Part shown: positions 34,779 to 43,855 of the stretch, one piece after another | How positions within the stretch are numbered: position 1 is the stretch's first letter | How the letters are laid out: each line of letters starts with the position of its first letter | Assembly: GCA_943789165.1 (NCBI GenBank) | Contig: CALSTB010000005.1 | Span: 1-56,397, forward strand | Origin: an uncultured Bacteroidia bacterium | Lineage (GTDB): Bacteria; Bacteroidota; Bacteroidia; NS11-12g; UBA9320 | DNA: 56,397 bases | Reading direction: 5' to 3' | Position numbers and translations under genes: made by a program | Notes under the pieces: model-generated | Databases searched by the model: none | What the model was told of the DNA's origin: nothing | What the model saw: the letters and a program-made list of their open reading frames with translations, nothing else

Positions 34779-36883
34779 ATGAAAAAGCAATTACTCACCC
34801 TCGTATTCTTAGGTTTTATGCAAATGTCTTTTGCGCAATTTGTCTCAACTAATGGCCCTTCGGTTTTGAGCAATGTTGGATATGTCTGGGGGAGGAATGA
34901 TACAGGATATGTTACAAAAGATAAAAATTTGTGGCGAACCTTTGATGGTGGAAAATCTTGGAAGGTGTTGTCTGACGGTTTGCCTGATCAAGTGGATCCA
35001 CGTGCCATAGCAGAAGCCAATGGGGTATTATACATTGGTACCAATAACAAGTCTAGAGCTTATTCTTCTGCAGACTGGGGAAGCACATGGAAGGCTGAGA
35101 CGAATGGAGCTTCGGCCATTTGGGTTCCAACTCATGCAACGAGTAATGGAAAAGTAGTGCTGATGGGAGGAACGACATTCGCCCCACATTATTTTGATCA
35201 AACACAGCAAAAGTGGATATCAACAGGGCTTTCTGGTGTAACTCATGGGTTACGCTATGTAGACGACAAAACGGTCATAGCAAACGTTGGTTCTGTATCT
35301 AAAGGAAGCACTTATATTTCCACGGATGACGGAAAAACTTGGACGCAATTTGATACGGAGCCATGGGCATCTGTATTAACACTTACTGCCAAGGTTTACG
35401 ATTACGCTAAAATTGGTGATCGCATAATAGCAGTGCCAAGTATGGATGGTTATAATCCACAGTATACCGACGATTTTGGTAAAACTTGGGAGAAAGGAAC
35501 AGGTGCAACATTATCAGGGGTGTTTTATTACGGTCGAAAATTACTAGTCAAAAGCGATGGAAAAATACTTTTGAATATATCGGGAGGAGTTCGAGAGTCG
35601 ATAGATTCAGGAAAAACATGGACCACAACAAAACAATATTTTGGAGGAGATTTTTCATTATGGAAAAATGAAGATATTTTAAGTAGTGCTGGAAGTGTTG
35701 AAAATAGCAACACCACTCAGTTTGGTTTTATTTCTTCAACCCTAATTTAGTAGATTTTAAATCAAACCTATTCACTACAACGAGCATTTACGGAGCGGAA
35801 TATGCAGCAGGAAGTTGGAAAGTGGATTCATTTAAAAGTACACATCCCATATTTGATAGAATCGCAGAGGTCAATAAAATAGAGGTAATAGGTGACTCAA
35901 TTTTTCTTTGTACTCGAAGCGGCATAGTTGGTTCTGCTGATGGTTTTTCATTTTCTTCAATTTTGAAACAATCGGGTATCGGCAATATGGGGTGTATAGC
36001 AAAAATTGGCGACACCTATGTTGCTGGGACGATATCATCGGCGGGAAATAGAGAGCCTGAAATGTATTATTCAACTGATGATAAAAAGACGTTTACGAAA
36101 GCAACCTTCACCAATAAAATAAGCTTCGGTGCAGGTGGTACTGCAAACGGCTTTTATAACATTTTCGAGTCCAATGGGAAGGTGTTTGCAGATATGTTCG
36201 GCGGGTATGCTCGTTCGGATGACGGGGGTAAAACGTGGACCTGGCTAGGTGGTACAAATGGTGGAAACATCGTGACTGATAACAAGGTTTTAGTTCGCGT
36301 ATCTGACAACTATTTTGGTACAAGATCACTAGAAATATCCGAAAATGATGGAGACGATTGGACTAAAATGTATGAAGGTTTGCCAGGATATACTGGACAA
36401 TCGACGTTTGCTTTATATGGTAATGTTTACTCGGCAGACGATAAAATTTACGTTGAAGTGAGCGATGCCTCAAGTCGTAGATTAATGATGTTAGATGTTA
36501 CAAATAAAAAGTGGGTGGAAACCAGCGAATCATCTGTAATACCAAGTGTTGCTAACATTATCAGCTTAGTTTCAGTTAAAGGCGTCCTATATATCTCCCT
36601 GGTAAATGAGGGAGTTTATACCATGGACGAGGAAGTTGGGTTTGTTGCTATAGAGAAAAAGTCACTGTCGCTTTATCCAAATCCAACGACTAGCGAACTG
36701 AAATGGAAAACAGATTTTCAACCACAATCAATTACAATTTACAATAGTCAAGGTCGAGTGATTCAATCATTCAATGAAGTTGACTTCCAGTCAATTTCGG
36801 TTACCAACTTGATTCAAGGGATGTACTTTATTGAATTTAAATCTAACCAATCTGTAGCGACTTCTTCTTTTGTAAAGCGATAA
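34779..36883 (+). pseudogene. BNR-repeat T9SS surface protein with internal frameshift
   Basis: The first frame runs 34779-35750, with a signal peptide ending MSFAQ and Asp-box-like motifs (RTFDGGKSWKVL, STDDGKTWTQF, SIDSGKTWTT). The second frame continues from about 35741 to 36883 with more boxes (RSDDGGKTWTW, SENDGDDWTK) and a type A sorting domain (LYPNPTTSELKW, GMYFIEFK). Frames join smoothly at 35738-35740 if one A is restored in TCTTCAACCC, giving ISSNPNLVDFK. A single protein of about 701 residues is expected. As sequenced, the export domain is lost from the N-terminal part. Either a recent mutation or a sequencing slip is possible. Confidence 0.82.
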
Positions 36884-36886
36884 GGC

Positions 36887-37433
36887 TTAAACGCAAACAA
36901 GAGTTTGATAAGGTTCGGGTGGATATTCTACCCGAATTTTGTCGTTAACACGGATAGTTCCAGACTGCATCACGACAGTCATAATACCGGCTTTACGAAT
37001 AAGACTTCCATCGGCTGCTCGACCAAGCACTGCCTTCATCAAGCCAGGATATATTCCGTTGAGTTGTTTGCATGGATTGCGTAGTCCCGTAACCTGTAAT
37101 ACAGCCGTTTCTCCGATGTGGAGTAAAGTGCCTTGAGGCAGATTTAAAACATCTAGGTTTTTGGGTGGTAATGTTCTCACCCATTTGACCTGCAGAAACG
37201 TCAAAGCCCTGTTTTTTTAGTTCATCAAAAAGTTCTTGATGTATGAGGTGAACCTGTCTTAAGTTGGGTTTTTTTCTACCAATAAGTCGAGAAAGATGTT
37301 GCACGTGAATGCCGGCATGTACATCACCTTCAATCCCGAAATCAGCTATGAGGTTCACGGATTGATGGTTTGGTTTTACCATGCTGTGCGTGTCACTTTT
37401 ACTCAGTGCCACAATCCTTGGAAGTTCGTCCAT
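36887..37433 (-). pseudogene. MOSC-domain protein, frameshifted
   Basis: The ATG at 37433 (MDELPRIVALSKSDTHSM) leads into a MOSC domain: GIEGDVHAGIHVQHLSR, then MGENITT. The frame then breaks in an A5 tract (T5 at 37158-37162 on the plus strand), and the domain continues in another frame with NLDVLNLPQG, IGETAVLQVTGLRNPCKQLN and KAVLGRAADG. Removing one A restores GENITTQNLDVLNLP. MOSC domains bind sulfur or molybdenum cofactor. The intact protein would have about 181 residues. A 173-residue frame starting further upstream (37514) overlaps the opposite lipoprotein leader and is not favoured. Confidence 0.82.
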
Positions 37434-37546
37434 TGGCACAAAGAAAGAAATCTTCCATTGGATTAAAGTCAAAACTATTCCATATCTGTCAAGAAATGGC
37501 GGAACAGCCGACAACCGTAGGTATATTGCAACATCAGTTATCTGTT

Positions 37547-38362
37547 ATGAAAAAAACATTCTTTTTATCAGTCCTTTTCATCTTCGTATTAGTCGCTTGT
37601 AAAGAAGAGCCACCTAAAGTGGATAAAACTGATCCGGTGGATACCAAAACGGAATTGGAAGAACCAGCGGTTGATACGAAGTACAGACCATTTTTACATT
37701 TATTTACCAGCATCCATTGTGGTGGATGTGGTAGGTTTGGTATTCCGGTTTCAGAAAAAGTGGCAGATGAAATGATGGATAGTATCTTCATGTTGCCCAC
37801 CCATTTTAAGTACAACGACGTATTTATCAATAACTCGACACTCGCTATTGAAAAAGCTTTGGTTGTGACCTATCATTCGCCACAATTGTGGGTGAATAAA
37901 AAAGAGCATACCTATGATATCATCAATTTCTCACATGAGAAAGCTGCCGAATACCTTAAAACGGAATTGCGCAAAGAGCTGTCGACTGATCCTGGTGTGC
38001 ACATGGGCTTGAATTATAAGCTAAAAGAAAACGGTCGTATCGATGTAGCATTAGCCATCGAAAATGCAGGTAATGATTCAGTAACCTATTATTACGAGGT
38101 GTATGGAATGGAGGATGGATTAAACGAAGTTCAGGCAGGAAACACGCCGTATCGTAGAGATCACGACCGTGTAAATCGTGGTGGACATTTCGGTGAAATG
38201 GGCAAAATGCACACATTTACAGCAAATGAAAAAGTCGTTGAACGATTTGAATACATTCCTTGTTTGGGCTGTACTCCTGAAAATCTATACTTCGCCGTTG
38301 TCACTTGGAAATCACTCGGGAACGGACGGTTTGCGTATGTGAATGGGAAGGTTGTGAGGTAG
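37547..38362 (+). CDS. CxxC lipoprotein, Omp28/thioredoxin-like
   Basis: The ATG at 37547 gives 271 residues starting with a lipoprotein signal (lipobox VLVAC). A thioredoxin-like motif, FTSIHCGGCGRFG, follows and resembles the redox loop of Omp28-type proteins, then an alpha/beta region and a C-terminal beta part with a second cysteine pair (PCLGCTPEN). It is probably an envelope protein with a structural or redox role. A longer frame from 37370 is open but would bury the lipobox, so it was rejected. Confidence 0.6.
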   Translation: MKKTFFLSVLFIFVLVACKEEPPKVDKTDPVDTKTELEEPAVDTKYRPFLHLFTSIHCGGCGRFGIPVSEKVADEMMDSIFMLPTHFKYNDVFINNSTLAIEKALVVTYHSPQLWVNKKEHTYDIINFSHEKAAEYLKTELRKELSTDPGVHMGLNYKLKENGRIDVALAIENAGNDSVTYYYEVYGMEDGLNEVQAGNTPYRRDHDRVNRGGHFGEMGKMHTFTANEKVVERFEYIPCLGCTPENLYFAVVTWKSLGNGRFAYVNGKVVR

Positions 38363-38399
38363 ATTTTTGATTTTTGATTGTTGATTTTCGATTGCAGAA

Positions 38400-38830
38400 T
38401 TTTGCTACGCGTCATTCAGAGCGCAGCGAAGAATCTATTTGAGTTTTAGTTTAATGATTCACGTCAACAAGAAGCCAGCGGCTTCAAACATCATAACACA
38501 CTATAGGCAAGATTAAAACCAACCGCGAGTGTACTATCATCACTGGAGAGAAGTTCAGGGCGGAGGAGGGAATGATTTTCGATTGGAGATTTCTGATTCA
38601 GATTTTTGATTTTTGATTTCTGATTGTTGATTTCCGATTTTGCTACGCGTCATTCAGAGCGCAGCGAAGAATCTTTTTGAGTTTTAGTTTAATGATTCAC
38701 GTCAACAAGAAGCCAGCGGCTTCAAACATCATAACACACTATAGGCAAGATTAAAACCAACCGCGAGTGTACTATCATCACTTGAGAGATGTCAAGGGCG
38801 GAGGAGGGAATGATTTTCGATTGGAGATTT
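38400..38830 (+). repeat. Two 193-bp direct repeats, 238 bp apart, each starting with R1
   Basis: Copy 1 is at 38400-38592 and copy 2 at 38638-38830. Both start TTTTGCTACGCGTCATTCAG (R1 forward), contain AAGAAGCCAGCGGCTTC (itself an inverted repeat GAAGCC/GGCTTC) and end GATTGGAGATTT. They differ at a handful of bases. Flanks are TTTTTGATTTTTGATT stutter. The whole 38363-38892 interval is gene-free. Confidence 0.85.
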
Positions 38831-38866
38831 ATAATTACAGAACATAACGTCTAAACGAGAAAATAG

Positions 38867-38874
38867 TAGTTTTG
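38867..38874 (+). promoter_or_regulatory. Candidate -7 promoter box for glycyl-tRNA synthetase
   Basis: TAGTTTTG matches TAnnTTTG and ends 18 bp before the ATG at 38893. It sits just after the second 193-bp repeat, so the repeat array borders but does not cover the core promoter. Confidence 0.42.
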
Positions 38875-38892
38875 CGACTCAATATAAATTGA

Positions 38893-40428
38893 ATGTCTGA
38901 AGAGCTTTTTAAGAATGTAATTTCCCATGCCAAAGAGTATGGATTCGTATTTCAATCGAGTGAAATATACGATGGGTTATCTGCGGTATACGACTATGGT
39001 CAGAACGGTGTTGAATTAAAGAAAAACATCCGTGAATACTGGTGGAAGAGTATGGTTCAACTCCATGAAAATATTGTTGGTGTTGACGCATCCATATTCA
39101 TGGCCCCTCAAGTTTGGAAAGCCAGCGGACACGTCGATGGGTTTAGTGATCCTATGATCGACAACAAAGACTCTAAAAAAAGGTATCGAGCAGATGTGCT
39201 GATTGAAGAGTACCAAGAAAAATATAGAGTTAAAAACCAGAAGGAAATCGACAAAGCGAAAAAGCGATTTGGCGATAGTTTTGATGAAGCTCAGTTTGTT
39301 GCAACCAATCCAAACATAGCCCGAAACAATGCTAAAATTACCGAAATCGATGATCGATTAAGAGATGGTCTTGATTCTGGAGATTTGGCTAAGGTGAAGC
39401 AATTAATCGAAGATCTGGGCATTGCTTGTCCGGTGTCGGGTAGTAAAAACTGGACCGATGTCCGCCAGTTTAACCTGATGTATAGCACACAAATGAGTGC
39501 AACCGACGGAGAAAGCCAGATTTACCTGAGACCAGAAACGGCTCAAGGTATCTTTGTCAATTACCTGAACATCCAGAAAACGGGTAGAATGAAGCTTCCG
39601 TTTGGCATTGCTCAGACCGGTAAAGCTTTTAGAAACGAAATCGTAGCGCGCCAGTTCATCATGCGAATGAAGGAATTTGAACAAATGGAAATGCAATTCT
39701 TTGTCCAACCAGGTTCAGAAATGAAATGGTACGATTACTGGAAATCACAGCGATTGAAATGGCATCAAAATTTGGGAATCGACCCGGCTAAATATCGATA
39801 CCATGATCATGTGAAACTTGCGCATTATGCCAATGCAGCGGTTGATATTGAATATGACTTCCCGTTTGGATTTAAAGAAGTGGAAGGCATTCATTCACGT
39901 ACCGATTTTGATTTAAAGCAACACGAAGAATTTACTGGTAAAAAGCTGCGGTACTTCGACAACGAGACCAACGAAAGCTATGTGCCATATGTGGTTGAAA
40001 CCTCTATTGGACTAGATAGAATGTTCTTGGTGTTGATGACAAATTCATTGCAGGAAGAAGACTTGGGAGAAGGTAAAACAAGAACGGTATTGCGATTGCC
40101 AGCAGCACTTGCGCCATATCAATGCGCTATTTTACCAGTAGTTAAAAAGGACGGACTTCCAGAATTATCGCAAAAAATATTCAATGCGTTAAAACTTGAT
40201 TTTAACTGTTACTACGAAGAGAAAGACAGCATCGGGAAGCGATACCGCCGACAGGATGCCATCGGCACACCAATTTGTATTACTGTCGATCACGAAAGCT
40301 TAGAAGACGATTCGGTTACCATTCGTTTCCGTGATTCCATGGAGCAAAAACGTGTTGCCATCAATGAGTTAGAAACCCTCATTTCAAAAGAAGTGAGCAT
40401 GAAGGCGTTGCTTCAGAACCTGGTTTAA
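38893..40428 (+). CDS. glyS: Glycyl-tRNA synthetase (dimeric, eukaryote-like type)
   Basis: This 511-residue class II enzyme charges tRNA-Gly. Motifs are clear: the N-terminal EYGFVFQSSEIYDGLSAVYD with YDYGQNGVELKKNIREYWW, motif 2 region RPETAQGIFVNY with FRNEI, motif 3 SIGLDRMFLVLM, and an anticodon-binding C-terminal domain (PYQCAILPVVKKDG, RYRRQDAIGTPICITVDHE). A central insert at about 100-190 is family-typical. It is complete and stands alone between repeat regions. Confidence 0.96.
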   Translation: MSEELFKNVISHAKEYGFVFQSSEIYDGLSAVYDYGQNGVELKKNIREYWWKSMVQLHENIVGVDASIFMAPQVWKASGHVDGFSDPMIDNKDSKKRYRADVLIEEYQEKYRVKNQKEIDKAKKRFGDSFDEAQFVATNPNIARNNAKITEIDDRLRDGLDSGDLAKVKQLIEDLGIACPVSGSKNWTDVRQFNLMYSTQMSATDGESQIYLRPETAQGIFVNYLNIQKTGRMKLPFGIAQTGKAFRNEIVARQFIMRMKEFEQMEMQFFVQPGSEMKWYDYWKSQRLKWHQNLGIDPAKYRYHDHVKLAHYANAAVDIEYDFPFGFKEVEGIHSRTDFDLKQHEEFTGKKLRYFDNETNESYVPYVVETSIGLDRMFLVLMTNSLQEEDLGEGKTRTVLRLPAALAPYQCAILPVVKKDGLPELSQKIFNALKLDFNCYYEEKDSIGKRYRRQDAIGTPICITVDHESLEDDSVTIRFRDSMEQKRVAINELETLISKEVSMKALLQNLV

Positions 40429-40457
40429 TTGATAACTGAGAATGGATGTTTGAGAAT

Positions 40458-40860
40458 TGGCCCTCCCTTGTCCTTCAATCTTGCGTCCTTTATCCTACAA
40501 ACCTCTGTGACCTTTGTGTCCTCAGTGGTAAAAAAAACAGCGTCAATTAGTTACAAAACTAGAGAAATTGAAAGTTGTCATTCAATCTTGCGTCCTGTAT
40601 CCTGCAAGCCTCTGTAATCTCTGTGCCTTTGTGGTAAAAAAAACAGCGTCAATTAGTTACAAAACTAGAGAAATTGAAAGTTGTCCTTCAATCTTGCGTC
40701 CTGTATCCTGCAAGCCTCTGTAATCTCTGTGCCTTTGTGGTAAAAAAAACAGCGTCAATTATTTACAAAAGCTAGAGAAATTGAAAGTTGACCCTCCTGA
40801 GTCATTCAGTCCTGTGTCCTTTATTCCGCTCCTCTGTGGTAAAAAAAAACACGTCCAGCC
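40458..40860 (+). repeat. About 106-bp tandem repeat, three units plus a decayed fourth
   Basis: Units start at 40458, 40575, 40681 and 40788. Units 2 and 3 are almost identical (TTCAATCTTGCGTCCTGTAT ... CCTCTGTAATCTCTGTGCC ... GTGGTAAAAAAAACAGCG ... CTAGAGAAATTGAAAG). Each carries the CTCTGTG...GTGGTAAAAAA motif seen at 9845-9892. The 40429-40900 interval has no gene and ends in AATTAAAAATTAAACATTAA stutter. Confidence 0.85.
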
Positions 40861-40900
40861 CTCCCGTCCAGATTAAAAATTAAACATTAAGAATTAAAAA

Positions 40901-41848
40901 TTATTCCGCACTGACATGATACAACGCACCCCCTTTATACACAATAGGCGCAGTATTCAACCCAAAAATATAGCAATCAAACGGTGCACGAATCTCTTTT
41001 TCAAACTCACCATAAGGGTCTGATATTCTACCGATTACGGTCTTCTTCGTCACCTTGCTTCCGTTTTTAACCAGCGACTGAAAAAGTCCAGAATAAGGCG
41101 CCCGAATCCATTTGCTTTTTTTGATGATAACAGGCTTGTTTCTGGTTTTAACCTTGCCGCTTTGCATCTTCAAGTGTCGCATTACGTTAAGTGTACCATC
41201 CACACCCGTTTTAATAACAAAGTCATCTAAGGCCAACGACTTGCCGCCTTCAAACAACAGGACCGTTTTGCCAATCTTATTCAACAAATCACGAATAGAT
41301 TTAGCAATGTATTTTGAGTTGACAATAAACGGTGCACCAAATACCTTAGCTAGTTCAAGGTTTTTTTCTTGCGACATCACCACACGAACATTCGGATAAT
41401 TATCGCGGCTAGCACCACCTGTATGAAAGTCTAAAATGTAATCGGCTAAAGGCGCAATTTCTTTTGCGAATTTATGGGCAAATTGTCCTGCCAAAGAGCC
41501 TTTTGCATCTCCAGGGAACATGCGATTTAAATCTCTACCATCTGGGAATTCACGGCGTTGGTTTAAATAACCGAAGACGTTAAACACAGGTATGCAAATG
41601 ACAGTACCACGTTTGGGTTTGTGAATGCCTTTTCTAATGATGTCTCGAACGATGGCAACGCCATTGGTTTCATCTCCATGAACGCCGCCCATGAGCAGAA
41701 GCACTGGGCCATCGAGTTTAGCGCGCTCAACAATTACGGGCATACTCAGGCTATTCCGTGTATGGAGTTTGGCTACTTCTACTTCGAGTATAGCGCTTTC
41801 TCCCTTTTTTATTTCCTGACCAAGAATGACAAATTTTTTATCAGACAT
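40901..41848 (-). CDS. Succinylglutamate desuccinylase/aspartoacylase family protein
   Basis: The product has 315 residues with the AstE/AspA M14-like zinc site: H57 and E60 in GGVHGDETNG, substrate-binding DLNRMFPG, and the third ligand in ILDFHTGG. The C-terminal beta domain (about 225-315, RAPYSGLFQSLVKNGSKVTK) is the type found in a Bacteroidota subgroup often near RimK-like ligases, which is absent here. It deacylates an N-acyl amino acid. The exact substrate is unknown. Confidence 0.87.
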   Translation of the reverse strand: MSDKKFVILGQEIKKGESAILEVEVAKLHTRNSLSMPVIVERAKLDGPVLLLMGGVHGDETNGVAIVRDIIRKGIHKPKRGTVICIPVFNVFGYLNQRREFPDGRDLNRMFPGDAKGSLAGQFAHKFAKEIAPLADYILDFHTGGASRDNYPNVRVVMSQEKNLELAKVFGAPFIVNSKYIAKSIRDLLNKIGKTVLLFEGGKSLALDDFVIKTGVDGTLNVMRHLKMQSGKVKTRNKPVIIKKSKWIRAPYSGLFQSLVKNGSKVTKKTVIGRISDPYGEFEKEIRAPFDCYIFGLNTAPIVYKGGALYHVSAE

Positions 41849-41969
41849 CTCGTTACACTTCTTTATTAAAGTTGACCCTTTACCTGCGACAAATGTACTT
41901 CAGGAAATGCCATGAATAACACAGTCTTTTGCGTTGCGATAAACGGACGTATTCCGTAGAAATCAATGG

Positions 41970-42602
41970 TTATCCAGTGGTTTTCTTTTTAAAGACACAA
42001 AAAGTGAAATTCTGTACCGTGTTAAACGGTGTCGGGTGGTCTACATTGGTGCATTCAATTTTGACAAAGTTGTCCGAGAACAAACTGGCCATAGATTGCT
42101 GCGAATATTGTGTGATCTCAATCCCACTGCATTTTTTTGGACCATTTTCAGAGAAGGTGCCCAAGATAAAAGTGCCAAACGACGACAAGGCGTCATTCAC
42201 TGTATTTAGATATCTGCTTATTTGGGTATCCTCGGTCAAAAAATGAAACGCCGCGCGGTCGTGCCATACGTCATACGTGGTTGTAGGTTTGAATTCATTG
42301 ATATCAGAAACAATCCAAGTAACGTGATCAGCACGATTCCCTAATCTCGCTTTAGCACGATGGATGGCAGCTTCCGAGATGTCAAGAACGGTAAGATTGG
42401 TATAACCAGCATTCAACAAATGATCCACCAAAAAGCTATCACCACCTCCAATATCAATAATGGCTGCATCAGCATTCAATTGTAGACCTTGAATAAAATC
42501 TAAAGAAGTTGCCGGCGTGGGTTGATACCAGCTAACCTCTTGCAGGTTTTTGGTGTTATATATGTTCTCCCAATGTTTTTTTGGACTAAACTCTGTCGTC
42601 AT
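41970..42602 (-). CDS. Class I SAM-dependent methyltransferase
   Basis: The product has 210 residues. Motif I is IIDIGGGDSFLVDHLL, the acidic motif is LTVLDISEAAIHRAKARLG, and DVWHDRAAFHFLT is motif IV-like. The N-terminus KKHWENIYNTKNLQEVSWYQ with PTPATSL is a known subgroup signature. It could act on a small molecule, with thiopurine-like or tellurite-type enzymes as analogues. Its start is one base after the DUF1801-like stop, so the two are coupled. Confidence 0.87.
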   Translation of the reverse strand: MTTEFSPKKHWENIYNTKNLQEVSWYQPTPATSLDFIQGLQLNADAAIIDIGGGDSFLVDHLLNAGYTNLTVLDISEAAIHRAKARLGNRADHVTWIVSDINEFKPTTTYDVWHDRAAFHFLTEDTQISRYLNTVNDALSSFGTFILGTFSENGPKKCSGIEITQYSQQSMASLFSDNFVKIECTNVDHPTPFNTVQNFTFCVFKKKTTG

Positions 42603-42603
42603 A

Positions 42604-42990
42604 TCATTCTTTGATTAACCAATTGTCTTGTTGGTATAATTGCACCGCTTTGTCGGTGAGTTGCTGCAAATTTGCCTCTATTTCTGGGGTTAAATGTTTT
42701 ACATGAAAACACGTCTTTCCTTTGAGTAACTTCCGTGTATCGTCAGATAATAAAGGGTCAATTTGCTCTTTATGGGTGTACAACGGAAAAAAGTAAAACC
42801 GAATGTCTTTAGGCTTGGGAACCACACTGGCGAAGTAAATACCATCCACCTTCTGTTTGCCTTGCATGGTTGGTATCGTACCACTCACTTGGTAGTTTTC
42901 TGGTTTTTCAGATGTTACTTTAAAGACAGTTTTGTGTTTTTGTAACACCGCTTTTAGCTTGTCGGAAATTTCATTTAAATCTTTTGTCAC
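42604..42990 (-). CDS. DUF1801-like small protein
   Basis: The product has 128 residues starting at GTG 42990. The core IYFASVVPKPKDIRFYFFPL with LLKGKTCFHVKHL is typical of DUF1801/YdhG-like proteins, a small alpha/beta fold of unknown role. It ends one base before the methyltransferase ATG. Confidence 0.75.
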   Translation of the reverse strand: MTKDLNEISDKLKAVLQKHKTVFKVTSEKPENYQVSGTIPTMQGKQKVDGIYFASVVPKPKDIRFYFFPLYTHKEQIDPLLSDDTRKLLKGKTCFHVKHLTPEIEANLQQLTDKAVQLYQQDNWLIKE

Positions 42991-43036
42991 AATGCTTTTT
43001 TTTGAGCAGAAAAGGTAGTGATTATTTTCAAATCCA

Positions 43037-43150
43037 TTATGGCCTATAATCTATGCCTCTTATGGCTATGTCACGATCTTGCCCACCATATTTCATGGTT
43101 GACCATGTCCCAGTTTGTCCGCTAAAGGCGTATGCCTGTGAGTTGAACAT
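43037..43150 (-). CDS. Possible small ORF, unknown
   Basis: A 37-codon ATG frame within the 218-bp gap encodes a Gly/Arg/Asp-rich peptide (MFNSQAYAFSGQTGTWSTMK, YGGQDRDIAIRGIDYRP). Composition is protein-like and it follows the SRPBCC gene on the same strand. No family was recognised and it may be a fragment. Confidence 0.25.
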   Translation of the reverse strand: MFNSQAYAFSGQTGTWSTMKYGGQDRDIAIRGIDYRP

Positions 43151-43208
43151 TAAAGAGACCTACTCTCGTAACTCCTGACTCAAGTGCCGCTTAAACTTGT
43201 GTTGTTTG

Positions 43209-43673
43209 TTATACAGGAGGATATCGCTTTTCTAAGGCTGTTTTTCGGTAGTCGAAAATTTGTTGGAGGTTTTTTCGGATAAACAACCAGTTAGCGATTC
43301 TTCCAAGCCATCCGAAAGGGGGGGCGTACGTGATGATGTCGTGCATTAACGTATGATCTCCTTGACGTTCAATATGGTGTTGGTGATGCCACATAGCATA
43401 CGGACCCACTCGCTCTTCATCAACAAAGAAGGCATGTTCTTCCACGTTTTTTATCTCTGTCACCCAATTCATTTTAATGCCAAGTATGGGGCTTACCTTG
43501 TAGCTGATGATCATGCCAGGATACATTTTTGAAGGTAAATCTGGCGTGGTAATATCGAAACCCATGTGGTCTGGGGTAATCTCTTTTAGATTGGCCGGAG
43601 AAGATATGAAATCCCAAACGACTTCCAGAGGAGCATAAACCAATTGCTCGCGTTTAAATTGATAAGTGGCCAT
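43209..43673 (-). CDS. SRPBCC (START-like) ligand-binding protein
   Basis: The product has 154 residues with the helix-grip pattern of the SRPBCC superfamily: REQLVYAPLEVVWDFISSPA, then DLPSKMYPGMIISYKVSPIL, HHQHHIERQGDHTLMHDIIT, and a long C-terminal helix (RKNLQQIFDYRKTALEK). Such proteins bind hydrophobic small molecules. It overlaps the small Lacal_2735-type gene by one base (TAATG) and follows the SDR gene in one operon. Confidence 0.85.
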   Translation of the reverse strand: MATYQFKREQLVYAPLEVVWDFISSPANLKEITPDHMGFDITTPDLPSKMYPGMIISYKVSPILGIKMNWVTEIKNVEEHAFFVDEERVGPYAMWHHQHHIERQGDHTLMHDIITYAPPFGWLGRIANWLFIRKNLQQIFDYRKTALEKRYPPV

Positions 43674-43849
43674 TACGATTGTTGTTTTAAAAGAGCCTCA
43701 ATTTGTTTGTTGACAGCCTCCGCTTCTGCTACTTTTTCATCGCTTTGGGTGCGATTGATGGTAGACAATCGGTGGGCTTCTTTTAACAATCGATCATACT
43801 TTTCTTGAAGCTTGTCGATAGGAGATTTCTTTTTGAATAAGGAGAACAT
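43673..43849 (-). CDS. Lacal_2735/DUF6435-like small protein (58 residues)
   Basis: A short frame encodes MFSLFKKKSPIDKLQEKYDR, then LLKEAHRLSTINRTQSDEKV and AEAEAVNKQIEALLKQQS. It is a highly charged helical coil matching the small Lacal_2735-type family of Flavobacteria. Its stop shares a base with the SRPBCC ATG and its start is 6 bp after the SDR stop, so it is the middle gene of SDR - small protein - SRPBCC. Function is unknown. Confidence 0.8.
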   Translation of the reverse strand: MFSLFKKKSPIDKLQEKYDRLLKEAHRLSTINRTQSDEKVAEAEAVNKQIEALLKQQS

Positions 43850-43855
43850 AGGTAA

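Noticed and set aside
37370..37546. Upstream extension of the CxxC lipoprotein
   Set aside because: The first 59 codons overlap the opposite MOSC start and would bury a strong lipobox.
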